38,102 bases of DNA, taken from positions 1 through 38,102 of the forward strand of contig JAYKGU010000309.1 of NCBI GenBank assembly GCA_035285585.1, written 5' to 3'. Shown one piece after another: positions 22,343 through 30,108 of this stretch (the first letter of the stretch is position 1; each line of letters starts with the position of its first letter). The translations under genes and the position numbers were made by a program. The notes below the pieces were generated by a model, which saw only the letters and a program-made list of their open reading frames with translations, did not search any database and was not told the DNA's origin. Source of the stretch: JAYKGU01 sp035285585. Lineage in GTDB: Bacteria > Cyanobacteriota > Cyanobacteriia > CAKZMO01.

Positions 22343-23612
22343 TGTCCAGACTTTTTTCAGCCACGTCGTTGGGCTGGCGAATGATACCAAAAACGGACGT
22401 GAAGCCATGGATAAACGTCGTTTCACCGACGGGGCCGATCTCGCCGTTGCAGAAAAAGCCACTGAGGGGCAGCGACGGTAGATAGCGTCGCAGCAGCGCC
22501 GAATCCACATTGGGCTGCTCATAGAGGCTTTGCCCCCGACCAATGCAGACAAACATCAGGGCACCCAGGGGCATCGAGTCGGCCTGGGCAGAATCCTTCA
22601 GATAGCGCTGCAACAGCCCCTCCAGGTCTTCCATAGAGGTGTGGGCATCCCGCAGGTGAAACTGAATACGCATTCCAGGTCGGACGCGATCGCCAATGGC
22701 AATGGCCCCCTGGCGCGGATCCACACCCATCAGGGTACGAATTAAAAAATCCCCCTGCTCCAGCCTTGCCTTGAACTCGTTTTGGGCGATGCCGATAGAT
22801 AAAGAAGTCTGGGCCAGTTCCCGTTCCTCTGGGCTAAGGGTGCTGACCAGATCCTGCAATACCTGCAGCGGTGGCTGGACGGCTAGTTTGTCTGTCCGCT
22901 CCTCCGCCTGTTTTTGAACCGAAATGACAATGTTGCGATCGCCCTCCACTACCTGGCAGAGATCTCCCACAGGCCGACACCCCTGGGCCACGATGGCATC
23001 CAGTACCACATTACCGCTCAAGGCCACCCCCACAACGCCCCCCTGGATGAGCTGGTGGTTGAAAAACAGCCCACTCTGGTTGCCGGTGGAGGCAACGCTT
23101 GTCAGGCCGCCCACTTTGACTGACTTGGGATAGGCGTAATCCAGTCCCTGGATCAGGTCGTTGAGGCCCGACGCAAAGGGGCTGGCAAATAGGATGAACT
23201 GGGGCTGATCCTGGGGCGAAACCCCCACCAGATCGATCCACCGATCGGGTGGGCCATCTGGATCGGGCAGCGTTTCCGTATTGATATAGAACGGGTGTAC
23301 TTCTACCCCCGGCAGGTGCGCTAAGTTCAGGCTGAGGGCCGCTCCAGACTCTACCTCAGTGACCTGGCCCGCTGGCGAAGTGCCAACGATGCCGCCACCA
23401 CCACATCCAACCAGCACCGGCAGGGGTAGCTTTTCCTGCAACAGGGGCAGCAAACGGGGAAAGTCGCTTAAAAATGCGGAGGAAATGAAGACGATTCCCA
23501 GATCGGCTCGACCACGCAGTTTTTGCTGCGCCTGCTCAACCACTTCGCCTACGGCGGCCTCCAGGGAAGGACGGGTAGACAGAGTGCTCACCCACTGCAT
23601 TGAGTTATTCAT
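22326..23612 (-). CDS. FIST N- and C-terminal domain sensory protein
   Basis: FIST proteins are thought to sense small ligands (possibly amino acids) and are linked to signal transduction. The 428-residue protein has the N-domain with LGIVFISSAFLSDF, VLVGCGGGGIVG and VKVGGLTSVA. The C-domain has FLIRTLMGVDPRQGAIAIGD, GALMFVCIGRGQSLY and the typical GFFCNGEIGPVG plus FIHGFTSVFGIIR ending. ATG 23612 is preferred to the GTG two codons upstream. The final residues ISRSA and the stop are encoded by the end of MITE-like copy C, so the natural C-terminus may have been replaced or extended. No kinase or cyclase gene adjoins it. Confidence 0.88.
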   Translation of the reverse strand: MNNSMQWVSTLSTRPSLEAAVGEVVEQAQQKLRGRADLGIVFISSAFLSDFPRLLPLLQEKLPLPVLVGCGGGGIVGTSPAGQVTEVESGAALSLNLAHLPGVEVHPFYINTETLPDPDGPPDRWIDLVGVSPQDQPQFILFASPFASGLNDLIQGLDYAYPKSVKVGGLTSVASTGNQSGLFFNHQLIQGGVVGVALSGNVVLDAIVAQGCRPVGDLCQVVEGDRNIVISVQKQAEERTDKLAVQPPLQVLQDLVSTLSPEERELAQTSLSIGIAQNEFKARLEQGDFLIRTLMGVDPRQGAIAIGDRVRPGMRIQFHLRDAHTSMEDLEGLLQRYLKDSAQADSMPLGALMFVCIGRGQSLYEQPNVDSALLRRYLPSLPLSGFFCNGEIGPVGETTFIHGFTSVFGIIRQPNDVAEKSLDISRSA

Positions 23613-23990
23613 TAGCACTCAGACTTTTCAACTGGCGTTGGTGATAACTACAGACCCTATAGTATTCACGTTAGCATCCTAGCCCAAAACAATCGCCCTG
23701 TTCAGGTACAGCGAGTGAGCGATCGCCCATCCGGCAAAAGGGGCAGACTGGGGCATCCACAGCCCATCGGGTAATCGTGCTAGGGCTTAGGTAGTTGGGT
23801 GGTTTTGACGTATCGCGAAAGCTGGTTGACTGGCAAAACTTACGAACCGCTGCCCGGAAGCCCTCTCCCTAGCCCTCTCCCTTCGGGAGAGGGAACAGGA
23901 GCATTGGTTCGGCTCCCCTCGCCCTCTGGGAGAGGGGTTGGGGGTGAGGGCCACAAACTTTTGTCAGTCAGTCAGTCGCGAAAGATAAAA
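23613..23990. other. Gap upstream of the FIST gene, mostly repeats
   Basis: About 380 bases with no convincing gene. The part next to the FIST gene should hold its promoter, and the part near 23.87-23.95 kb is a palindromic repeat. A short plus-strand reading frame here is mostly repeat sequence. Confidence 0.45.
23873..23950. repeat. CCCTCTCCC palindromic repeat
   Basis: CCCTCTCCC and GGGAGAGGG form a perfect 9-bp hairpin with loop TTC. They are followed by CCCCTC and GAGGGG and then GGGGGTGAGGG. This is a repeat type common between genes in many bacteria, including cyanobacteria, often near transcript ends. Confidence 0.65.
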
Positions 23991-24428
23991 TCAGTGGTGG
24001 GGACGGGCGTACAGCTCCAGCAGAAACTGGTCGTCTAAAAACAACACGAGGTCGCGGATCGTGTTGAGCTGGTCGGTATTCAGGCGATCGCTAATGTCGC
24101 ATTCAAAATTTTCCTGGAAGTCATCACACAGCGACCACTCCCAGTCAAACCAGCAAATTTCTGTCCAAAACAAATCGGCCTCCAGCCGATCCTCTGGGAA
24201 AAGCTGGCCAACAGGCAACCCCGAGTACTGCTTGAGATAGGTATAAACAAAGGCCACTACATCGTAGGAAACCTGGTGAACATCCCAATGGGCCACATAC
24301 CAGTGATCGAGGGGGAGAGTTGGGCGATCGCTCAGCCACCGGCTAACCTGATAGCGACGACAAATGTCGGGACTTAAAATTTCATATGATGCAAGGCTGC
24401 GAAATGTGTTTCTAATCGATCGCCACAT
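23991..24428 (-). CDS. Acidic small protein, possibly acyl-carrier-like (DUF1493-like)
   Basis: The 145-residue protein is rich in Asp, Glu and aromatic residues. The C-terminal ~90 residues (VVAFVYTYLKQYSGLPVG, PEDRLEADL, then FQENFECDISD and TIRDLVLFLDDQ) have the helix spacing of a divergent acyl-carrier fold, somewhat like DUF1493. There is no D-S-L phosphopantetheine site, so carrier activity is not claimed. The ATG at 24428 opens MWRSIRN, with no clear Shine-Dalgarno. It is flanked by repeats on both sides and belongs to no visible operon. The family assignment is tentative. Confidence 0.6.
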   Translation of the reverse strand: MWRSIRNTFRSLASYEILSPDICRRYQVSRWLSDRPTLPLDHWYVAHWDVHQVSYDVVAFVYTYLKQYSGLPVGQLFPEDRLEADLFWTEICWFDWEWSLCDDFQENFECDISDRLNTDQLNTIRDLVLFLDDQFLLELYARPHH

Positions 24429-24770
24429 ATTTCGAAGAACCAGCCGCCTGTTTAAGCAACACGTACAGTGTTCCCATTCCTGTTGGAATCTCTCAGCCCA
24501 TCTATTCCAGGCGCTGACGGTCTATTCAAAAACTCGCGAAATTTTTGGCAGACAAAACTCCATCAGAAGTTTTCGCACCAATTATGATGGTTCTCGCTCT
24601 GACATGGCATCAGGGCGTAAAACATCTCGGGTATCAACTTCAGGCGGAAGATCGTGGTTGGACAGGAGTCAGAATCCAGGAGTCAGAATTCAGTAGAGAG
24701 CTGACTTCTGGCTCCTGACTCCTGAATTCTATTCTTGGGAAAGTGTCCCGGCTTAAGTTGATAACCGTCC
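24429..24770. other. Gap between the acidic protein gene and aroA, no gene seen
   Basis: About 340 bases. It contains the AGGAGTCAG inverted repeat close to the 3' end of aroA, which may help end that transcript. I see no RNA gene or coding frame that I can support. Confidence 0.45.
24671..24730. repeat. AGGAGTCAG inverted repeat
   Basis: AGAATCCAGGAGTCAG (24671-24686) pairs with CTGACTCCTGAATTCT (24715-24730) with a single mismatch, and further CAGGAGTCAGAAT copies adjoin. This repeat type is common between cyanobacterial genes. Confidence 0.65.
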
Positions 24771-26117
24771 TCATCCGTGACACAGGCGTTGCAGGGTGAG
24801 CATAAAGTCGGGGTAGGAAATAGAGGCGGCTTCGGCTCGTTGGATGGTGGTTTGGCCCGACGCGGCCAGGGCAGCGATCGCCAGACTCATGGCAATGCGG
24901 TGGTCGGTGTGGCTGTCTAACTCTGCGCCGGTGAGGGGGGTGCCACCCGTGATCTCCAGGCCATCGGGGAGTTCGGTAACCTTTGCGCCCAGACGGGTGA
25001 GCTGATGGGCCATAACCGTGATGCGATCGCTCTCCTTCACCCGCAGCTCTGCCGCATCGCGGATCACCGTGGTGCCCTGGGCAAAGGCGGCGGCAACGGC
25101 CAGGATGGGAATTTCGTCAATCAGCCGGGGGATCAGCTCCCCTGCGATGGTGCAGCCTTTGAGGGTGCCCTGGCGCACTCGAATGTCGGCCACGGGTTCC
25201 CCAGCCACCAGCCGCTGTTGCTCCAGGGTGATGTCGGCCTCCATCATTTCCAGCGCTTCCAGCACCCCGGTGCGGGTGGGGTTCACCCCAACATTTTCGA
25301 TGACCAGATCGGAGCCAGGGACGATTGCCGCCGCCACAATCCAGAAAGCCGCTGAGCTGATGTCCCCCGGCACCACCACCGTCTGCCCCTGGAGCTGGGC
25401 TGGCCCTACGACTGTGGCGCTACGGGTTTCGGGGTCAACCCGCAGATTGGCTCCAAAGGCCTGCAGCATTCGTTCGCTGTGGTCGCGCGATCGCGCCGGT
25501 TCCGTCACTGTGGTTTCTCCATCCACCATCAACCCCGCCAGCAGAATGCAGGACTTTACCTGGGCGGAGGCGATGGGCGAGTGGTAGTGAAACGGTTTGA
25601 GGGACTTGCCCTGAATCGCCAGAGGAGCAAACCCGCCCTGGCGGTGCCAGATGGTAGCTCCCATATTTTGTAAGGGCTGGATCACCCGCAGCATGGGGCG
25701 CGATCGCAGGGAGGCATCCCCTGTCATGGTGAAAAAGCGATCGGGGTGGGAAGCCAGCAGCCCCAGCATCAGGCGCATGGTCGTTCCTGAGTTACCCGCA
25801 TCCAGCACCTGGGAGGGTTCCTGCAGCTGCCCAATGCCCGTGCCCCGTACGGTGACCAGTTCGGAATTTAGCTCGGAGATGTCAGCCCCCATGGCCCGCA
25901 GGCAGGCCGCCGTGCTGCGGGGGTCTTCTCCTAAAAGTAGACCTTTGATGTGGGTTTCGCCGTGGGCGATCGCCCCCAGCATCAGCGCCCGGTGCGAAAT
26001 AGACTTATCGCCTGGAACCACCAGCCGCCCCTGCAGCGAATAGCCCAAGGCGGGAGGCCGAATCGTCAGGATTTGGTTAGATTCAGTATGACTAAGGGTT
26101 ATGGTGGCCGTTGCCAT
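24771..26117 (-). CDS. aroA: 3-phosphoshikimate 1-carboxyvinyltransferase (EPSP synthase)
   Basis: The enzyme joins shikimate 3-phosphate and phosphoenolpyruvate in the shikimate pathway to aromatic amino acids. The 448-residue length is normal for the class. Visible motifs are VVPGDKSISHRALMLGAI (substrate-binding Lys/Ser), DAGNSGTTMRLMLGLL, LLAGLMVDGETTV, LIDEIPILAVAAAFA with the catalytic aspartate, ELRVKESDRI and the C-terminal DHRIAMSLAIA. The NSGTT form of the PEP loop resembles the Bacillus-type enzymes more than the E. coli type. The ATG at 26117 is clear. Cyanobacteria normally have one copy, so it should be essential. Confidence 0.95.
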   Translation of the reverse strand: MATATITLSHTESNQILTIRPPALGYSLQGRLVVPGDKSISHRALMLGAIAHGETHIKGLLLGEDPRSTAACLRAMGADISELNSELVTVRGTGIGQLQEPSQVLDAGNSGTTMRLMLGLLASHPDRFFTMTGDASLRSRPMLRVIQPLQNMGATIWHRQGGFAPLAIQGKSLKPFHYHSPIASAQVKSCILLAGLMVDGETTVTEPARSRDHSERMLQAFGANLRVDPETRSATVVGPAQLQGQTVVVPGDISSAAFWIVAAAIVPGSDLVIENVGVNPTRTGVLEALEMMEADITLEQQRLVAGEPVADIRVRQGTLKGCTIAGELIPRLIDEIPILAVAAAFAQGTTVIRDAAELRVKESDRITVMAHQLTRLGAKVTELPDGLEITGGTPLTGAELDSHTDHRIAMSLAIAALAASGQTTIQRAEAASISYPDFMLTLQRLCHG

Positions 26118-26577
26118 TGGGATAGACTAGCGCTGGGAACAAGAGTTAAATCGCCGATATCAAGCATTCTTAGTGATTGTATCGTGTGACCGTCGTTAAA
26201 CCGTATTTTCTCAGCCAAAGATTTTTCAGATGAAATGGCTCAGTTTTTACAGGCTCTAGCCAAACTTTCTCCAGCTACCCTCCTGTGGACGCCCAGTCCA
26301 GCCTGAGGGTGTCAGCTTCCAGATTGAGGTTTGACGTTGGCTGCTACTCCAGACTTGCCATTTAATCTGGTTCACAACCTGCAAAACGGATTCAATTTTC
26401 TTTCTTTATAAAAGGATTAAGTCGGTCAGCACAACTAAATTCATTTCAGAGAACCGGTGGAGCGCTCCACCGGGAAGCTCCACCGGTTCTCTAACCTTCG
26501 TTTTTCAAGGCAGTTCTACTTAGAAAAGCTAAAAAGCTCTTGTTCCATTCCCTGGTCACCCTCACCCCTGAGATCCC
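26118..26577. other. Divergent gap between aroA and an unknown gene, containing copy D
   Basis: About 460 bases between divergently oriented genes. It should contain the aroA promoter near 26118-26200. Apart from the palindromic element at 26418-26522 I see no gene or RNA that I can support. Confidence 0.45.
26418..26522 (+). repeat. MITE-like palindromic element, copy D (105 bp), divergent stem
   Basis: It begins TAAGTCGGTCAGCACAACT and ends GCAGTTCTACTTA. The stem reads AGAGAACCGGTGGAGC paired with GCTCCACCGGTTCTCT. It differs from the other copies at two positions on each arm in a way that keeps the pairing. Confidence 0.82.
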
Positions 26578-27066
26578 ATGCTGAGCCAGCACCGCAAGCC
26601 TATCTGTCTGTCCCTCATGTCGTTCGACCTACCCATCTGGTCAGTTGTCGAGACCGCCGCTACCCTCTACCAGAAGGACGCCGACCAGTTTCATATCCTG
26701 CTGACCGAGCCGGTGGTGCGAGAGCGATCGCCCCAGGATGAGCCAGAGGGGCGCGTCCTTACCTCCACCACGCCATCGCCTCGCCTCCTGTGGTTGGAAA
26801 TCTCCCCCTACCGCGTCACCATGACCATGCAGGGCAATGGCCGGTTTAGCTACCGCCATTTCTGGGAAGAGGGCGTTTACGGCATCAATCGCTACTGGCT
26901 TCAGGGCAGCTCTGCCGCCAAAGCTGAACAGGTCCGCCTGCGCAATTTCACCCGCAGCCTCAAGCTGACTGGCGACGACCTGCCCCAGCATCTGCGGCTG
27001 GAGTACGAGCTGTGGTCCCAGCAGCTCTGCCTGGGGCATTACGTGATGAACCTGGATATTCGCTGA
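26578..27066 (+). CDS. Conserved hypothetical cyanobacterial protein
   Basis: The 162-residue protein has no signal peptide or membrane segment. Its middle and C-terminal parts look folded and are rich in aromatic residues (LLWLEISPYRVTMTMQGN, FWEEGVYGINRYWLQG, LRLEYELWSQQLCLGHYVMNL). The pattern of charged turns and aromatic strands suggests a small beta-rich domain. ATG 26578 opens the frame and ATG 26617 (MSFDLPIW) is an alternative start. I recognise no function. It lies between copy D of the palindromic element and a repeat-containing convergent junction with the response regulator gene. Confidence 0.65.
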   Translation: MLSQHRKPICLSLMSFDLPIWSVVETAATLYQKDADQFHILLTEPVVRERSPQDEPEGRVLTSTTPSPRLLWLEISPYRVTMTMQGNGRFSYRHFWEEGVYGINRYWLQGSSAAKAEQVRLRNFTRSLKLTGDDLPQHLRLEYELWSQQLCLGHYVMNLDIR

Positions 27067-27072
27067 CCTGCT

Positions 27073-27143
27073 GTAGGGCAAAGCATTTTGCCAGCACGGT
27101 TGGGAGAAGATGCGGCAGCTATTGCGAAATGTTTTGCCCCTAC
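27073..27143. repeat. GTAGGGGCAAAACATTT-type inverted repeat at a convergent junction
   Basis: GTAGGGCAAAGCATTTT (from 27073) is complementary, with few mismatches, to AAATGTTTTGCCCCTAC (ending 27143). The repeat fills the gap between two converging genes and may act as a two-way transcript end. The type is common in cyanobacteria. Confidence 0.65.
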
Positions 27144-27148
27144 CGGTG

Positions 27149-27823
27149 CTAATCGCGCAGAACGTAACCGACGCCGCGCACCGTCTGGATCAGCCGTTTT
27201 TCGCCCTCCGCCTCCAGCTTCAGCCGCAGGTAGCGGATGTAGACTTCAATGATGTTGGAGTCGCCCATGAAGTCGTAGCCCCAAACTTCTTCGAGGATGC
27301 GATCGCGGGTAATTACCTGGCGAGGATAGGAAATCAGGTACTCCAGCAGGTCAAACTCCTTGGCGGTGAGTTCAATCAGGCGATCGCCCCGGTAGACCTC
27401 CCGCGTCTGGCGGTTGAGGCTGAGGTTGTCGAACCGGAGGATCTCGGTTTCATCCTCCTGGGTGCGACGCAGGTGGGCACGGATGCGGGCCAGCAGTTCT
27501 TCGATGCTAAACGGCTTCACCAGGTAGTCGTCAGCACCGGCATCGAGACCGGCGACGCGATCGCTCACTTCGTCCTTAGCTGTGAGCAGGATCACGGGCA
27601 CCTTTACCCCCGTTTGCCGCAGGCGACGGCACACCTCGACCCCCGTCATGCCTGGCATCAGCCAGTCGAGAATGACCAGGTCAGGGTTGGCGTCCCGGAT
27701 GGTGGTCAGCCCTGTCAGGCCATCATTGGCCACGCTGACGGTATAGCCTTCGTAACCCAGCTCCAGTTCAATGAATCGGGCTAGCTTTTCTTCGTCTTCG
27801 ACGACTACGATGTGCGCTGTCAT
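27149..27823 (-). CDS. OmpR/PhoB-family response regulator
   Basis: The 224-residue protein has a receiver domain (1-~120) with the acidic pocket VVVEDEE, phospho-acceptor D53 in VILDWLMPG, and K103 in DYLVKPFS. A winged-helix DNA-binding domain follows (about 130-224), with LTAKEFDLLEYLI, ILEEVWGYDF and VYIRYLRLKLE. ATG 27823 gives the normal start; a longer upstream frame is a shadow within the kinase gene. The gene overlaps the 3' end of the histidine kinase gene by 56 bases on the same strand, so the pair is translationally linked. It resembles cyanobacterial regulators such as ManR, but orthology is not shown here. Confidence 0.93.
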   Translation of the reverse strand: MTAHIVVVEDEEKLARFIELELGYEGYTVSVANDGLTGLTTIRDANPDLVILDWLMPGMTGVEVCRRLRQTGVKVPVILLTAKDEVSDRVAGLDAGADDYLVKPFSIEELLARIRAHLRRTQEDETEILRFDNLSLNRQTREVYRGDRLIELTAKEFDLLEYLISYPRQVITRDRILEEVWGYDFMGDSNIIEVYIRYLRLKLEAEGEKRLIQTVRGVGYVLRD

Positions 27824-29291
27824 GGCGATCTGAGAACAACGGCAAGGTGATAGTAAAGACGCTTCCCTCCTGAGGCTTAGAGCGAACGGTAATCGTCCCG
27901 CCCATGCCCTCAACCAACGCGCGCACCAGGGCCAGCCCCAACCCGCAGCCGCCCGTGGCGCGGGAGCGGGCCTCGTCTACGCGGTAGCACCGATCAAAAA
28001 TGCGCGACTGATGCTGCAGAGGGATGCCCACACCGCGATCGCACACCTGGATAATACCATTCCCCTCTTGCTGGTCGAGGGTGACGACGACGGGCTGGTC
28101 AGCGTCGGAGTATTTCAGAGCATTATCGATCAAATTGGCCAGCACCCGCTTGAGCGCCCCGGTATCGGCCTGCACCACGATGTCGGGTTGACGTGCCGCC
28201 ACCTCCACCGGGTGATTGCTCGACTGGGCCGCCATCTCCGCCAGATCCTGCACTAGCGGCTCTAAAAGCACCGGCTCCAGGTTCAATTGAAGGCTACCGC
28301 TGTCGGCCCGTGCCAGATCCAGCAGATCTTCCAGGATGCGGATGGTTTGTTCGGCCTCCGCTGCGGCCACTTCCAGGGCTTCCCGCTGGGGATCGGTGAG
28401 GGTGGTGCAGCGGCGCAGGGTGCTGCTGAGATAACCATAGACGATGGTGAGGGGGGTGCGCAGCTCATGGGAGATGTCGTGGGTGAACTGGCGCTGCTGG
28501 TCGAGGGCGTCGGCCAGTCGGGCCAGGGTGCTTTCGCAGGTGCGGACGAGTTCTTCGACCTCGGTGGGGGCGTTGGCAAGCTGGAGACGGGCACGGCCCA
28601 GGTCGTTGACGGATAGATGCTCGGTCATCTGGCTCATCTGCCGCAGGGGAATGAGCGATCGCCCCACATAAATGGCGATGCCCAGAACGATCACCGCTAT
28701 GGCGATCGCCGTACCCAATGCCAGACTCACCAGCATTTCGCTAAACATAACTCGGTCGGCGGTCACGTCCAGCGCTACGTACAGCGTCCCCAGGGAATCT
28801 CCGTCTACCAGCAAAGGACGACGACAGATGACGTAATCCTGCTCTCCGACTTCAAAAATTTGAGGGATTCTGGCCAGGGTAGGCATGGCTATCAGGGTTG
28901 CGGCTAACCCTTCCTGGTGCCAGGGCTGGTCTGACTGCCCCAGCACCTGCCCCGTGGGGCTGGTGACCAGGATAAAAACGTGGGGCAGGGTGCGCACCTC
29001 AATGGCCTTATCCACAGCCTGTTCCAAGGGCATCAGGTCAGCATAGGCTGCCACATCCTGGGGGGCTCGTTCGGAGACATCGGCGACGAGCTGCTTGTGG
29101 CTGCCCATAAGGATTTGCTGGGTACGCCAGCTCATCCATCCGGACATACCGCCAATGCCCAAGAGTGCAACCAGGCTGACCCCCATCGTAAGCCGGAAGC
29201 GTAGGGAATTGGGATCGACGCGCTCCCAGGCGTGATGGGTCAATTGGCGGATCAAGGGGATGGGCTGAAACACCGTTTTCTTGTGGGCCAA
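27768..29291 (-). CDS. Membrane sensor histidine kinase with HAMP domain
   Basis: The 507-residue protein has TM1 at about 33-52, an extracytoplasmic sensor region of ~130 residues, and TM2 at about 186-210. A HAMP linker follows, then the dimerisation helix with phospho-acceptor H275 in HDISHELRTPLT and the ATPase domain with N396 and N400 (NLIDNALKYS), DRGVGIP and GGCGLGLALV. It is the likely partner of the overlapping response regulator. The frame opens at a TTG (29291) with no strong Shine-Dalgarno; a GTG at residue 7 is another option, so the exact start is uncertain. The last ~20 residues, RSRRRRRKASPIH, lie in the overlap with the regulator gene and are unusually basic. Confidence 0.92.
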   Translation of the reverse strand: MAHKKTVFQPIPLIRQLTHHAWERVDPNSLRFRLTMGVSLVALLGIGGMSGWMSWRTQQILMGSHKQLVADVSERAPQDVAAYADLMPLEQAVDKAIEVRTLPHVFILVTSPTGQVLGQSDQPWHQEGLAATLIAMPTLARIPQIFEVGEQDYVICRRPLLVDGDSLGTLYVALDVTADRVMFSEMLVSLALGTAIAIAVIVLGIAIYVGRSLIPLRQMSQMTEHLSVNDLGRARLQLANAPTEVEELVRTCESTLARLADALDQQRQFTHDISHELRTPLTIVYGYLSSTLRRCTTLTDPQREALEVAAAEAEQTIRILEDLLDLARADSGSLQLNLEPVLLEPLVQDLAEMAAQSSNHPVEVAARQPDIVVQADTGALKRVLANLIDNALKYSDADQPVVVTLDQQEGNGIIQVCDRGVGIPLQHQSRIFDRCYRVDEARSRATGGCGLGLALVRALVEGMGGTITVRSKPQEGSVFTITLPLFSDRHDSAHRSRRRRRKASPIH

Positions 29292-29396
29292 CTTAATCTG
29301 GCAGATGAACTGGACAATTGGGTAGAACTCAGATGGGTAGATGGAACGCTTTAGGCGACCCCTATTCTAAAGATCTCGCTCAAGATCTGGCCCGTC

Positions 29397-29500
29397 TAAG
29401 TAGGTCAGCACAATTAAATTCATGCTAGAAAACCGGGGGAGCGCCCCGGTGGGGCGCTCCCCCGGTTTTCTAACCTTCGCTTTCAGTGCAGTTCTACTTA
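29397..29500 (+). repeat. MITE-like palindromic element, copy E (104 bp)
   Basis: It begins TAAGTAGGTCAGCACAATT, has central stem AGAAAACCGGGGGAGCGCCCC with its complement, and ends GCAGTTCTACTTA. It lies about 105 bases upstream of the kinase start, in the divergent region before the secretion operon. Confidence 0.85.
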
Positions 29501-29981
29501 TGGAACCAGAATTAATAACCTGTGCGATCGCCTCCTTTTCTACACTAAATGACGCCATCCAGACCCAAATGAGTTTTTCCTGAGTCACAACAAAATTCTG
29601 CCTGAGGTTTTCGGGGCGGGCGGTCAACTGGGGCCTGGCTAAGGCAACGGTGGATTTGCTCTCAGCGATTTCCCAGGGAATCAACCTGGGTGGACTCAGG
29701 ATATTTATCCGGTATTCCCCCCGGAAACCATGTAAAGCTGCGATGTAGTAACCGTAAGAATTACTGGAAGAGTTTCGGTATTTACGAATACTAAAATTTA
29801 TCTATCCGAGTAATTGTGCCAAAATATGGCTGCATCTTTAATCTAAACCCGTGTCCAGCACTGGGGGGGCAATCTTGATCATCTATGAAGTTTTTGATAG
29901 ATCTCCCCAGGGATAGGGCAAAGTAAACGAGAGGCTTGCCATGAGTCCCAGTATCGCGGTCTAATCCAGACCTGTGAAAAT

Positions 29982-30072
29982 CCTATCCGAGAACTCCGTC
30001 GGGGTTTTAGTATTCGCTAGTCCCCATCAGGGTTTATAGCATCGAAAAAATGCTGATATGGTCTCGGATAGG
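29982..30072 (+). promoter_or_regulatory. Candidate structured leader of the type I secretion operon
   Basis: CCTATCCGAGA (29982-29992) and TCTCGGATAGG (30062-30072) are perfect 11-bp inverted repeats. They enclose three small hairpins: ACTCC-GTC-GGGGT (29993-30005), CCC-CATCA-GGG around 30022-30032, and AGCAT-CGAAAAA-ATGCT (30038-30054). A closing stem with three inner hairpins, ending 36 bases before the first start codon, is the shape of a structured 5' leader. No known riboswitch class is recognised, and a protein-binding palindrome pair is an alternative. Confidence 0.45.
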
Positions 30073-30108
30073 CCCAAGTGCTAAGTGACGTGCGAAGAGA
30101 CCGACTCG

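Larger units (their letters stand above)
29292..30108. other. Long divergent intergenic region between kinase and secretion operon
   Basis: About 820 bases. It contains MITE-like copy E, then some 480 bases in which I find no gene. A minus-strand frame here is not recognisable and starts nowhere convincing. A structured stretch at 29982-30072 lies just before the secretion operon. CTATCCGAG at 29802-29810 repeats part of the closing stem of that structure. Confidence 0.5.

Noticed and set aside
23799..24038. Possible CRISPR-like repeats in the CCCTCTCCC region
   Set aside because: The units are palindromic arms of one repeat element with no regular spacers.
29367..29684. Minus-strand 105-codon frame with MNLIVLTYL inside
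   Set aside because: The inner part is the palindromic element and the rest has no recognisable domain, so it is treated as non-coding.
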